In this document: positions 18,691 through 27,527 of the stretch, in pieces | Layout of the letters: each line of letters opens with the position of its first letter | Position numbering within the stretch: position 1 is the stretch's first letter | Assembly: GCF_000026365.1 (NCBI RefSeq) | Contig: NC_012991.1 | Location: forward strand, 1-64,000 | DNA: 64,000 nucleotides | Source: Zygosaccharomyces rouxii | Lineage: Eukaryota; Ascomycota; Saccharomycetes; Saccharomycetales; Saccharomycetaceae | Direction: 5' to 3' | Made by a program: the position numbers and the translations under genes | Notes under the pieces: generated by a model | What the model was told of the DNA's origin: nothing | Database searches by the model: none | The model's input: only the letters and a program-made list of their open reading frames with translations

Positions 18691-20001
18691 ATGGTGATCC
18701 CAATAGTAGACACTCTTTGTATTCAATCCGGTAGATTAAATCAAAAGATTATCGAAACGGGGAAGCTTTTTGGTTCTATTGCCCGCTGGGGAACAGAAGA
18801 GCACCAGTTCGGGATGAGAAGACTTGCAGGTACGGCTGTGGATGGAGAAATGAGAAATTGGTTTGTTGAACAATGCAAATCCTTGGGCTGTAAGGTAAAC
18901 ATTGATGAAATTGGTAATATTTTTGCAATTTTTGCAGGCAAGAATAAAGGTAAGCCCACAGCAATGGGCTCTCACCTTGATACACAGCCTGAAGCAGGGA
19001 AGTATGATGGCATTCTGGGAGTTTTGGCTGGTTTAGAGGTATTGAGAACTTTCAAGGAAAATAATTACGTTCCTAACTACGATGTGTGTGACATATGTTG
19101 GTTTAATGAAGAAGGTGCCCGCTTTTCTCGCTATTGTATGGGATCAAGTGTATGGGCACATAATTTAAGCTTGAAAGAGGCATATAAAATCAAATCAATC
19201 ACTGACACAGTTCCAGAAACAGTTTATGAGTCCTTGAATAATATTGGCTACTTGGGTTCAGCGCCTGCAAGTTACCTTGAGAATGAAATTGATGCTCACT
19301 TTGAGTTACATATTGAGCAAGGCCCCGTTCTAGAAGACGAAAAAAAGAAAGTTGGTATAGTCACTGGGGTTCAAGCATGTTACTGGGAGTTATTCACGGT
19401 CAAAGGAGATGCTAGCCATGCAGGGACAACCCCGAGAAGATTAAGAAGAGACGCTATGTTAATGGCTTCAAGGATGATATTGAAAGCGGAAGAAATTGCA
19501 GAAAAAAGAGGAGGCTTGTTTACCTGCGGCGTAATCGATGCTAAACCTTATTCGGTTAACATCATTCCCAATGAAGTATCATTCACGTTAGATTTCAGGC
19601 ATGTGTCTGATCAAATTTTGGCCGAAATGCTCTCAGAAACAAAGGCTGAGTTTGACATATTAGTTGAGGACAACCGCAATGGTCCCTTGAGCTGGACGTC
19701 GAAAGTGTTAGTGAGTACACCAGTCGTTAAATTCAATGAAAAATGTATTGAGTGTGTGACAAAAGCAACGCAAAGTTTATTCGAAACAAACGATGTAAGA
19801 GAAATATGGTCGGGAGCTGGTCATGACTCATGCCAAGTTAATTTTCGTGTCCCAACTTCGATGATATTTATTCCTTCTAAGGACGGAGTATCCCATAATT
19901 ATTATGAGTTTTCATCACCACAAGAAATTGAAAATGGCTTCAAAGTATTATTAAAAACACTCATGAACTATGATTCCTATAGGTCAGAGAGAGGGTATTG
20001 A
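18691..20001 (+). CDS. PYD3: PYD3-type beta-alanine synthase / N-carbamyl-amino acid amidohydrolase
   Basis: The 436-residue protein is an M20-family, di-zinc amidohydrolase closely resembling Pyd3 (beta-alanine synthase) of Lachancea kluyveri, which hydrolyses N-carbamyl-beta-alanine to beta-alanine, CO2 and ammonia in pyrimidine breakdown. Metal and catalytic residues are in place: H95 in GSHLDTQPEAGKYDG with D106, E140-E141 in FNEEGARF, H207 in LHIEQGP and H378 in GAGHDSC. The dimerisation/substrate domain carries SHAGTTPRRLRRDA and IPNEVSFTLDFRH. The N-terminus is about 25 residues shorter than L. kluyveri Pyd3 as I remember it. S. cerevisiae lacks this gene. No dihydropyrimidine dehydrogenase or dihydropyrimidinase is in the window, so the substrate may be an imported carbamyl compound, probably through the neighbouring Dal5-type permease. 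The fold is certain; exact substrate is inferred. Confidence 0.93.
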   Translation: MVIPIVDTLCIQSGRLNQKIIETGKLFGSIARWGTEEHQFGMRRLAGTAVDGEMRNWFVEQCKSLGCKVNIDEIGNIFAIFAGKNKGKPTAMGSHLDTQPEAGKYDGILGVLAGLEVLRTFKENNYVPNYDVCDICWFNEEGARFSRYCMGSSVWAHNLSLKEAYKIKSITDTVPETVYESLNNIGYLGSAPASYLENEIDAHFELHIEQGPVLEDEKKKVGIVTGVQACYWELFTVKGDASHAGTTPRRLRRDAMLMASRMILKAEEIAEKRGGLFTCGVIDAKPYSVNIIPNEVSFTLDFRHVSDQILAEMLSETKAEFDILVEDNRNGPLSWTSKVLVSTPVVKFNEKCIECVTKATQSLFETNDVREIWSGAGHDSCQVNFRVPTSMIFIPSKDGVSHNYYEFSSPQEIENGFKVLLKTLMNYDSYRSERGY

Positions 20002-20988
20002 CTTAGGACGAGGCATTGGACCGCGGAGATGGAACATCTAAAATACACAGTAAAAGTATTATGTATATATGAATACATGTAGAGCAAGGATCGACTAATG
20101 CAGCAGTTAAGGGCCTGGCAAGGCAAATATATTGTTTGAAGTTTTGAGTTAGTGTATACAATGGTGTACTTTGTTGTGTAAACCAAATGGCCTTGCTAAG
20201 CCATCAATGATACAGTTTTAACATTTCAGAAAAAAATCATGAATAGTTTACGTGATTTGCTAGAGCATGCCTCTCGTTTTAAAACTGAGCATAAGAGCGG
20301 TGAAAGAGAAAGAAAATAGTATTATTGCTTCGATATGGAACTAGGGGGGGACTGGCGGTAAGCTTTTATGTTGTCTCTACGGGGATCTGCTTGAAGGGTT
20401 ATTTCAGTCTTCCGCTAAATCAGGGCCCAACTTAGGAATGTTAGGGAACAAGGTTTTTGAAAAACTCCGAGTTGATCTTATCTTATCTTATCATCACACA
20501 CACCTTATCACATCATGGGCAAGAACTACAATGACTAGTGAAGTCCAGAGGCTATATCCATGTCAAATTAGCAGCTGAAATAATACTCAGGACTAACATA
20601 TGGGTAGTTCCTGAATGGCTCATAATGTTCCTTAGAATTCAGCACTGATTTCAAAAGTGTAAAGCTGTGGATAAGGATCTACGATATTCAGATCCACTGT
20701 CTGTATAAGCATTGACATGGCATTATTAAGTTCAATGTTTGTGCTAATCATTCGGACGCAACATATGTATGACCTTAACTTTAGAACGTTAGCAATATTT
20801 GTAGGTTCACCACTACTTCTTCCTCGCACTGTGATCTTGGGGTTCGTTTACAGATGCCAAGAACGTTTCAAACTGTTGCCGTCCACGAAATCCCACGTCT
20901 ATAAGAAGGTCCTTGTGATGAGTACAGAAACATAAACATATATATACTCTTATTTAGATGAGTCTCCGGAACGTCTTCTCCTTGCAAT
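20002..20988. other. convergent intergenic region with a possible gene remnant
   Basis: On the minus strand from about 20900 to 20632 two adjoining frames look protein-like: DVGFRGRQQFETFLASVNEP, then (shifted) RGRSSGEPTNIANVLKLRSY and onward to a stop after FEISAEF. I do not recognise it, and it may be the tail of a lost gene. A CTTATCTTATCTTATC run (GATAAG reversed) lies near 20476-20492. CCGCGG at about 20023 lies just after the PYD3 stop. Confidence 0.35.
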
Positions 20989-21990
20989 CTACAAACGTCC
21001 TTCCTTCTTCAAAACTTGTGCAACAGTGTCGTAGACTGATTGCTCAAGGCTGATTAATGGGAATCCTAGCACTTTGTTCGAGTGACTGTTGTCGAACTTA
21101 GCGGCAGGCTTTGTGTCTCCCTTACCAGGTTCAGGTCCCTTGGCGAACTCCAATTGAGGGAACTTCTCATTCAAAATATCAAGGATGGTTTGAGAGCCAA
21201 ATCCACCGTTGGAAAGACCCAATCTTTCACCATTGGTTTCCTTTTGGAATGCAACCAAATGAGCCTTGGCAACATCACGAACATCGACGAAGGCAGCATG
21301 GTAATCTGGTTCGATCTTGTCACCTGGCTTGCTGTGAATTAAACCGTTAAGGATCTCATTTGAAGTGTTCAATTGAGCCTTAACGTCTTCATCGAATTTC
21401 TGTGGTCCGAAAACGAAAACAGGGTTGACGGTGGTCATTGACACACCGGTCTCCTTTGCAAACTCCCAAGCGGCCTCTTCTGCAAATTTCTTCGAAGCAC
21501 AGTAGGCGCTCATAGGGTCAGTCTGGCATCCTTCCCAAGTGGCAGGATTCCAGTCCTTCTCGGTGAAGACACAGCTACCGTCAGCAAATTTAGAGACATC
21601 CACGATGGAAGCGTATGAGGAGGTGACGACGACCTTCTTCACATCACCATACTTCTTGATGGCATTAAGAACACCCCTTGTACCGTTTAGCGCAGGAATC
21701 AATAGATCCTTTTCATAGTCTTTAGTGTTAAAGTGGAATGGTGATGCGGTGTGCAACACAATGTCTATTTCCTTACCTCTCTTTTCGAAAAGAGGTTCGA
21801 ATGCCTCGGTTTCAGAAATGTCCTTAACGATTTCAAAGCTCAAATTGGAAGGACTTCCGAATTGCTTGTGCAACTTGTCTCCCTTCTCCTGAGATCTAAC
21901 AGTACCGATGACTTGGTAATTCTCCTTTAACAAATAATCCACGACCCATTGGGCGATGAAACCTGTAGCACCTGTAACTAGAACAGCCAT
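20989..21990 (-). CDS. GRE2/ARI1-type NADPH-dependent aldehyde/ketone reductase
   Basis: The 333-residue protein is an extended SDR of the dihydroflavonol-reductase type, as are Gre2, Ari1, YDR541C and YGL039W of S. cerevisiae. It reduces methylglyoxal, 3-methylbutanal and similar aldehydes or ketones with NADPH. The cofactor motif TGATGFIAQWV is at residues 7-17, an arginine after the second strand (TVRSQEKGDK) fits NADP, and the catalytic set is S in VVTSSYAS (about residue 127) with YCASK (about residue 164-168). The family's NPVFVFGPQ segment is present. It is convergent with the PYD3-type gene. A TATATAA box on its strand lies near 22081-22087, about 90 bases upstream. Which S. cerevisiae member it corresponds to cannot be settled, so no symbol is given. 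Confidence 0.9.
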   Translation of the reverse strand: MAVLVTGATGFIAQWVVDYLLKENYQVIGTVRSQEKGDKLHKQFGSPSNLSFEIVKDISETEAFEPLFEKRGKEIDIVLHTASPFHFNTKDYEKDLLIPALNGTRGVLNAIKKYGDVKKVVVTSSYASIVDVSKFADGSCVFTEKDWNPATWEGCQTDPMSAYCASKKFAEEAAWEFAKETGVSMTTVNPVFVFGPQKFDEDVKAQLNTSNEILNGLIHSKPGDKIEPDYHAAFVDVRDVAKAHLVAFQKETNGERLGLSNGGFGSQTILDILNEKFPQLEFAKGPEPGKGDTKPAAKFDNSHSNKVLGFPLISLEQSVYDTVAQVLKKEGRL

Positions 21991-22496
21991 TTTCTTTTTG
22001 TTATTTGAGTTTGAATTGATCAGTTACGCTGAGACTGAGGAAGGCCAAGCATTTCTTTGTAATTTTTCAATTGTTGTCTTTTATATATTCTCGTCTTACT
22101 AAGCCAAGATGCCCAAAGAATTTCTAAGAACAGGGCGACCTGAAATTACGAATGAAATATTAGTTGCTAAGGTAACATTGTCGTAGAGGAGCAAAAGAGC
22201 ACAATATCAATGACCTTAATGAACTTGAAGTTAGCAAAACGTAACTAGCTCTGCTTTACACTTCTTGCAATACCCACTCAACTTTTCCTTTGCTGAAGTG
22301 CTTAAACACCTTTAGGGATCGATAATTTTTTGGTAGGGTTGGGAAGAAATTATCCCTTTTTTTCTCTCCGGAAGCACGAACTCCGAGAAGAAGCAGAGGG
22401 AAGTGGAACAAGAAGGATTCTTGGCCGAATTGACTTGCATTGTAGTAGTATTGTCCACTTGGTACCCGCTTCGCTTGTGGGTGCAAAAAAGAAATG
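21991..22496. other. upstream region of the GRE2-like gene, tRNA-Ser flank
   Basis: The TATATAA box near 22081 serves the GRE2-like gene. A TTTTTTTCT run near 22359 lies past the 3' end of the tRNA-Ser gene. No coding sequence is convincing; overlapping short frames here are shadows. Confidence 0.4.
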
Positions 22497-22596
22497 CGTC
22501 ACGGACAGGATTCGAACCTGCGAAGGCATAGCCCAATGCCTAATTGCTATCCTGATTAATAGCAGGGCATCGCCTTAACCACTCGGCCACCGGGAC
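22497..22596 (-). tRNA. tRNA-Ser(GCU) with intron
   Basis: The minus strand folds into a class II tRNA: acceptor GTCCCGG paired with CCGTGAC (one C-T mismatch at the fourth pair), D arm GGCCGAGTGGTTAAGGC, anticodon stem ATGCC/GGCAT, a long variable arm, and T arm GCAGG-TTCGAAT-CCTGT. The anticodon loop begins CTGCTA, giving anticodon GCT, and is interrupted by an intron of about 18 bases directly after the base 3' of the anticodon, as in S. cerevisiae. The Ser identity follows from the long variable arm and the anticodon. Confidence 0.95.
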
Positions 22597-22847
22597 GGAT
22601 TCACTTCTGAAGGGACAGCTGTACAACTGGTGTCAAATAGGGCTAAGTAAGGGATACCTGTAAGATGACTCAAGACAACCAACAGAGAATACGAATACGA
22701 ATGACATCAGAAGCACAAGGACCCCTAGTTTCCAGCTACGGGAAAAAAAGTATAGGAAAGATAAGATCCAAGGTAGCACCACATGCATATCATGTATGTA
22801 ATAACTCGTTATTTCTTAGCTATACGATATCTTAGCATTGGGGTGAC

Positions 22848-23153
22848 CTACTTAATAAAGTTAGTATCCTGAACTTTCTCCATGTTTTTCCAAAAAAAGC
22901 CGACCGTTCCGACCATACCTAACACTGCGCCCTGTATGACAAGAGCACTTTTGGCTTCTCTGATGTCTTTGGGAATTGGGGGCTTTCAATGTCTTTACCT
23001 TTGCATGACTTTATCCAAATGTTGTCTATGTTCCTCTTCTCTCGATATGGATCTGTGCGCGTGGCATTCATACCTAGCGCTCGGTGTAAAACGTCTTGTA
23101 CCCGCTCTCTTCCATAGGGATCTTGATTCTTCATCTTTCATTTGCAAGCTCAT
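22848..23153 (-). pseudogene. possible small membrane protein gene, interrupted by two stops
   Basis: On the minus strand, one frame runs from an ATG at 23151-23153 to TAG at 22848-22850, 102 codons in all, with TAA at 22995-22997 and TGA at 22986-22988. The first part is basic and polar (SLWKRAGTRRFTPSAR, EEEHRQHLDKVMQ). After the stops it reads IPKDIREAKSALVIQGAV, then a likely membrane helix to GTVGFFWKNMEKVQ. The two halves share a frame and look like one small single-pass membrane or mitochondrial protein. Either the gene is dead, or an intron removes the stops: GTATGA near 23080 and a CAG near 22960 would join in frame, but no good branch site is seen. I do not recognise the family. Confidence 0.4.
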
Positions 23154-23349
23154 TTTTTCGTACTACTAGAATTTCGCCTAAGATTCGTCCGACAAGTCTA
23201 CAAGTAGAGACCATGATGACTGTTCAAAAGATTAGCGGCACAAGTTGGAGTGCATGTCTGATCTAGTTGAATCTTGTACCTCTCTACGTATTCTACTCAT
23301 ACTAATCATCTGTTACGGTAAGATGAAAACAGCTTTCACGAATTATTGA

Positions 23350-23421
23350 TCCGTGATAGTTTAATGGTTAGAATGGGCGCTTGTCGCGTGCCAGATCGGG
23401 GTTCAATTCCCCGTCGCGGAG
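23350..23421 (+). tRNA. tRNA-Asp(GUC)
   Basis: A 72-base intronless tRNA, with acceptor TCCGTGA paired to TCGCGGA, D arm TAGTTTAATGG, anticodon loop CTTGTCGC (anticodon GTC) and T arm CGGGG-TTCAATT-CCCCG. It matches the yeast tRNA-Asp closely. An identical copy lies at 42107-42178. A TTTTTTGTTTTT run after the gene would end RNA polymerase III transcription. Confidence 0.97.
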
Positions 23422-24055
23422 TTCTAGATATTTTTTGTTTTTCCAGTGTGCCTTCTGCTGGTACCCCGGGTCTTATCGACAAGCACCACTAAACAATTCC
23501 CTGTCTTCTCTCTAGTTTTTCTTTTCTTTTTTCTTTTGTTTTATTTAACCTTCCTAAAACGTTCCTCGAACGATTTGTCAAAGCACTAATAATACGGCTT
23601 CACGAGCTTCCGTAATCTAAACGATGCCTTGGCAAAAAAAATGGGTTCCGTCCTCCGACATCCACAGATTTCAATGTTAACTCTTGAGGAATATGACAGC
23701 GATTATTTAATATATCGACAATTGAAAACCGCTAGCAGCCTTTCTAACTTCTTTATGAAGGAAACCGATTCGGCTGTTAATCTCCGATAACCTTTTGATA
23801 GTGATGAAATTTTTCAATAGCGCAGCGTATCTCTTTTGAACGATACGATGAGTTTTCCATGGCCCATGGGCATCCATCGAGGAACTGCAAATACTTAAAT
23901 CAAATGATTGAAAAGATATGATTTCCTTACTCTTTCTTCTTCCAATACTTAAGGTGCATTTTTTTATAAGTATGGTGTGAGGATTAAGTCAACACCTTTG
24001 CTTATTCGAGTGTTTTTGATATATCTATCGAAACAATAATACAGATCATAAAATC
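23422..24055. promoter_or_regulatory. upstream region of the YMC1/2-like carrier gene
   Basis: The start is T-rich (tRNA-Asp terminator). Nothing is clearly coding. A TTTAATATATCGAC stretch lies near 23706, and GATATATC near 24018 is close to the start. No strong known regulatory site is seen. Confidence 0.35.
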
Positions 24056-24967
24056 ATGTCAGAGGAAATACCCGCCCCTCAGATACTAGACGAGTTGGAT
24101 CGTTCTCAAAAATTTCAAAGAGTATTCAAGGATGTCTTAGCGGGAACTTTTAGCGGTGTCGCACAAGTCTTGGTAGGTCAGCCATTTGATATCACTAAAG
24201 TACGTTTACAAACACATAGAGGACACACAACGGCGTTCAATGTTATCAAAGATTTAATTAAAAATGAAGGTTTTGCGGGTTTTTACAAAGGTACACTGGC
24301 ACCGTTAGCTGGTGTGGGTGCTTGCGTTTCATGCCAATTTGGTGTCAATGAGGCAATGAAACGTTACTTCCATGCAAGAAATGGTAGTAAGACCCAGCCA
24401 TTGACATTGGATCAATACTACGCTTGCGGTGCAGTTAGTGGTGCTGCAAATGCATTTTTGGCTACACCCATCGAACACGTTAGAATTAGATTACAGTTAC
24501 AGAAGAGGGCATTGGCTTCGAGTGAATATCGTGGTGCAATTGACTGTACAAAGAAACTAATTAAACAAGGTAAATTGATGAGAGGTCTGCCTGCGACTTT
24601 GTTAAGAACATCACATGGGTTTGGTATCTACTTCTTAACCTATGAATATTTGTGCAACTTGGAAGCCGCCAGAGGCATAAAGAAACCTGATATTCCAACT
24701 TGGAGAGTTTGTGGATTTGGTGCCATTGCAGGTGCTCTTTTCTGGTCATTGACATATCCATTTGATGTTGTTAAGAGTGTGATGCAGGCTGATAGACTAA
24801 CAAACCCACAACATGGTAACACCATTTGGCAAGTGACAAAGACATTGTACAAAGAGGGTGGAGCAAGAGTTTTTGTTAAGGGGTTTACACCAACGATTTT
24901 AAGATCGTTGCCTGTTAACGGTGCTACTTTCGCAGCATTTGAAGTTGCAATGAGGATTTTGAACTGA
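24056..24967 (+). CDS. YMC1/YMC2-like mitochondrial carrier
   Basis: The 303-residue protein has three repeats of the mitochondrial carrier family, with PFDITKVRL (about residue 43), PIEHVRIRL (about residue 141) and PFDVVKSVM (about residue 238), and six membrane segments in the inner mitochondrial membrane. The segment LAPLAGVGACVSCQFGVNEAMKRYF matches Ymc1/Ymc2 of S. cerevisiae, carriers tied to organic acid, glutamate or glycine metabolism. The start, MSEEIPAPQ, also resembles Ymc1. The second repeat lacks the usual PxD (it has PIE), as in that pair. Only one such gene is in the window, so it is probably the pre-duplication ancestor of the two; the choice between them has no meaning here. 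Promoter has no clear site. Confidence 0.88.
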   Translation: MSEEIPAPQILDELDRSQKFQRVFKDVLAGTFSGVAQVLVGQPFDITKVRLQTHRGHTTAFNVIKDLIKNEGFAGFYKGTLAPLAGVGACVSCQFGVNEAMKRYFHARNGSKTQPLTLDQYYACGAVSGAANAFLATPIEHVRIRLQLQKRALASSEYRGAIDCTKKLIKQGKLMRGLPATLLRTSHGFGIYFLTYEYLCNLEAARGIKKPDIPTWRVCGFGAIAGALFWSLTYPFDVVKSVMQADRLTNPQHGNTIWQVTKTLYKEGGARVFVKGFTPTILRSLPVNGATFAAFEVAMRILN

Positions 24968-25485
24968 AGAGCATTAATTGATCTTTTTTTTTCTTTTTCT
25001 TTTTTGTCTTTCCCATTCACTATAGCATTTTAATTTTTCCTCACTCGTGTGTACATTAACTATAGACATTAGATGGAGTTAGGGTTGATAATAGAAGAAG
25101 GTTGTATTCTGATTGAAATATTCATATAATATAACATATTCTCATATATTCATCGTAGGCGGGAAGAAGGTATCACGTGGTCTGTAGAATCCACAGTGCC
25201 ATGTGATATTCACGTGATTTACGATCAGCCAATCAACGTCCTTCACGAAAATTACCACATATGTCATCGGTTACCATTTTCGGATTTCATTACCCTTTAT
25301 GGAGATTTTCTCTTTTTACCAACTGCTTTTTCCTTTCTTTTTTTTCAGTTATTCTATTTAAGAGTAAAAATTTAACACGCAAGGCATTGAGTTCTATTCA
25401 GTACTCTTCACTAGATTCATAATAAAATCCTTTGTATCCTATTCTTGTGTTCTTGAGAGTAAACTAAGAAAGGTAAATTATAGAG
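24968..25485. promoter_or_regulatory. MIR1 promoter with two CACGTG sites
   Basis: CACGTG occurs at 25174-25179 and 25211-25216, 37 bases apart and about 300 bases before the MIR1 ATG. A related CATGTG lies at 25200-25205 between them. CACGTG is bound by Pho4 and by Cbf1. A CTTTTTTTTTCAG tract and TATTTAAG precede the start by about 130 bases. Confidence 0.6.
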
Positions 25486-26430
25486 ATGTCAGCCCAATCT
25501 AGTGCCCCTAAGCCTGTTGTTATTCCTCAATATTCTTTGACCGATTACGCCAAGTTCGCCTTGGCCGGTGCTATCGGTTGTGGTTCTACCCACTCCGCAA
25601 TGGTTCCAATCGATGTGGTCAAGACTAGAATCCAATTGTCTCCTGAAGTTTACCGTGGGGGTATGATTTCTTCATTCAGAAAGATCATTTCTGAAGAAGG
25701 TGCTGGTGCTCTATTGACTGGTTTCGGTCCAACTTTGTTGGGTTACTCCATCCAAGGTGCTTTCAAGTTCGGTGGTTACGAAGTTTTCAAGAAGATGTTC
25801 ATCGACGTTCTTGGTTTCGAAAATGCTGCTAATTACAAGAACTCTGTATACATGGGTTCAGCTGCTATTGCTGAATTTTTCGCTGATATCGCTCTATGTC
25901 CATTGGAAGCCACTAGAATCAGATTAGTCTCTCAACCAAACTTCGCTAGCGGTCTAGTCGGTGGTTTCAGCAGAATGTTGAAGGAAGAAGGTGTTGGTAC
26001 TTTCTACAACGGTTTCACCCCAATTTTGTTCAAGCAAATTCCTTACAACATTGCTAAGTTCTGGGTGTTTGAACGTGCTTCTGCTGTCTACTACGGTCTT
26101 GCTGGTGGTAAGGACAAATTGTCTGAAACTGCTTCTACTGCTATCAACTTGGGTTCTGGTTTGACCGCTGGTTTGGCTGCTGCTGTTGTTTCTCAACCAG
26201 CCGACACTTTGTTGTCTAAGGTCAACAAGACTCCAAAGGCTCCAGGTCAATCTACTTTGAACCTATTGGGTCAATTGGCTAAGCAATTAGGTTTCTTCGG
26301 TTCTTTCGCCGGTTTGCCAACCCGTTTGGTTATGGTTGGTACCTTGACCTCTTTGCAATTCGGTATCTACGGTTCTTTGAAGACCGCATTGCATTGTCCA
26401 CCAGCTATCAATTTGGGTGGTGGTCACTAA
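25486..26430 (+). CDS. MIR1: mitochondrial phosphate carrier
   Basis: The 314-residue protein matches Mir1, the inner-membrane carrier that imports phosphate with protons for ATP synthesis. The first repeat has [11 protein letters not shown] (about residue 43), the second PLEATRIRL (about residue 139), and the third [11 protein letters not shown] (about residue 245). [20 protein letters not shown] text (here [15 protein letters not shown]) and [12 protein letters not shown] are hallmarks of the phosphate carriers. Codons are strongly biased to the preferred set (TTG, GGT, GCT, AAG), so the gene is highly expressed. It follows the YMC1/2-like carrier on the same strand, with a separate promoter. 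Length agrees with the S. cerevisiae protein (311). Confidence 0.96.
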   Translation: MSAQSSAPKPVVIPQYSLTDYAKFALAGAIGCGSTHSAMVPIDVVKTRIQLSPEVYRGGMISSFRKIISEEGAGALLTGFGPTLLGYSIQGAFKFGGYEVFKKMFIDVLGFENAANYKNSVYMGSAAIAEFFADIALCPLEATRIRLVSQPNFASGLVGGFSRMLKEEGVGTFYNGFTPILFKQIPYNIAKFWVFERASAVYYGLAGGKDKLSETASTAINLGSGLTAGLAAAVVSQPADTLLSKVNKTPKAPGQSTLNLLGQLAKQLGFFGSFAGLPTRLVMVGTLTSLQFGIYGSLKTALHCPPAINLGGGH

Positions 26431-26674
26431 TCAAATTGAATGCTTGACATGTTGTGAAACGTGTGTTTTCTAATATTCTTTGCCGCTTGTCGGATTGTAC
26501 GTACTTGTACATATAATGAGTTTTGCCATTTATTTATAAAGGGTCTTTACACGTCAAAAATGTATGCTGTGTAAATGTTGCAGATTATCATTTTAATTGC
26601 TAGGATTAATTCATAATATTATGACTTTCCTCGACCAAGATTTCTAAAATGTAGATGTAAGAAAAAAAATTAGA

Positions 26675-26747
26675 AGCCCTGCAGGGGGCTCGAACCCCTA
26701 ACCTTGTGATTAAGAGTCACACGCGCTACCGATTGCGCCAGCAAGGC
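26675..26747 (-). tRNA. tRNA-Lys(CUU)
   Basis: The minus strand reads GCCTTGCTGGCGCAATCGG at the 5' end, an anticodon loop with ACTCTTAA (anticodon CTT), T arm AGGGG-TTCGAGC-CCCCT and acceptor GCAGGGC with discriminator T. It closely matches yeast tRNA-Lys(CUU). No intron. A TTTTTTTTC run follows the 3' end on its strand. Confidence 0.96.
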
Positions 26748-27527
26748 TCTCTATTAGTTATTTTACTTTTGTGAAAGTATCATATTTGTAGTTATATAGG
26801 AACCATGATTTATTCCGTTCATTGGTACGGAATCAGTTTCCAACTTGCACATTATGTATAGAAAGAAAAGTTTTTCCGGAGTACTTCCCCACATCGAATA
26901 AAGAGAAAGAACTGGCCTTTTCTAAATACAATGATATATTACAGATTTAAGGGAGGGAATTGGATTAGCACTTGGAATAACGTCCGTAAATTCTTCAATT
27001 TTTTTTTTTTTTTATTTGAATTATTATTATAATCAGGTTGGGCCAAACAACTCATTTTATCTTTCAAATCGTAGACCTATAAAAAGACGCCACCGAAAAT
27101 CCAATAATAGGATCTAAATATTTCCAACTAATATTTCATGCTTGTTGATAAAATTAGCCTTCCTTTTCTTTATGCAGTATAACAGTAGTAATAACTTTGA
27201 TGAAGAAATTCCAAAACTTCTTTCTTCCTTACAAAGTTTCTCGCAGCGTCAGTGAAACCTGGCGCCTGTTTGTGTCAGAAAATAAATTACAAAGACAGAC
27301 AGGGGAAAAAAAAAAAGACAAAAATTGAAATTTAAGCTGAAGCATTTTATTAGATACTTTGCGTTCCTCCGCTTATTGTCTTTCGGTTGATAATGCATTT
27401 TTTTTTCTTTTCCATGTTGACTTTAAGTTCTGTCTTTAAGTTCTTATTCCAAAGTGCCTAGTGGATTATAATTGAGTTTGATTAAATTGGCTCTCCAAAA
27501 AACAAGAAAAAGAATCATTGAAGAGCC
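26748..27527. other. upstream region of the chitin deacetylase gene
   Basis: AT-rich, with a 14-T run at about 27000, several poly-A/T tracts and no convincing open frame. No mid-sporulation element (GNCRCAAAW) that I could be sure of was seen, although CDA genes in S. cerevisiae are sporulation-induced. Confidence 0.35.

Noticed and set aside
22256..22578. Short frames covering the tRNA-Ser gene
   Set aside because: They overlap a clear tRNA and have no protein similarity.
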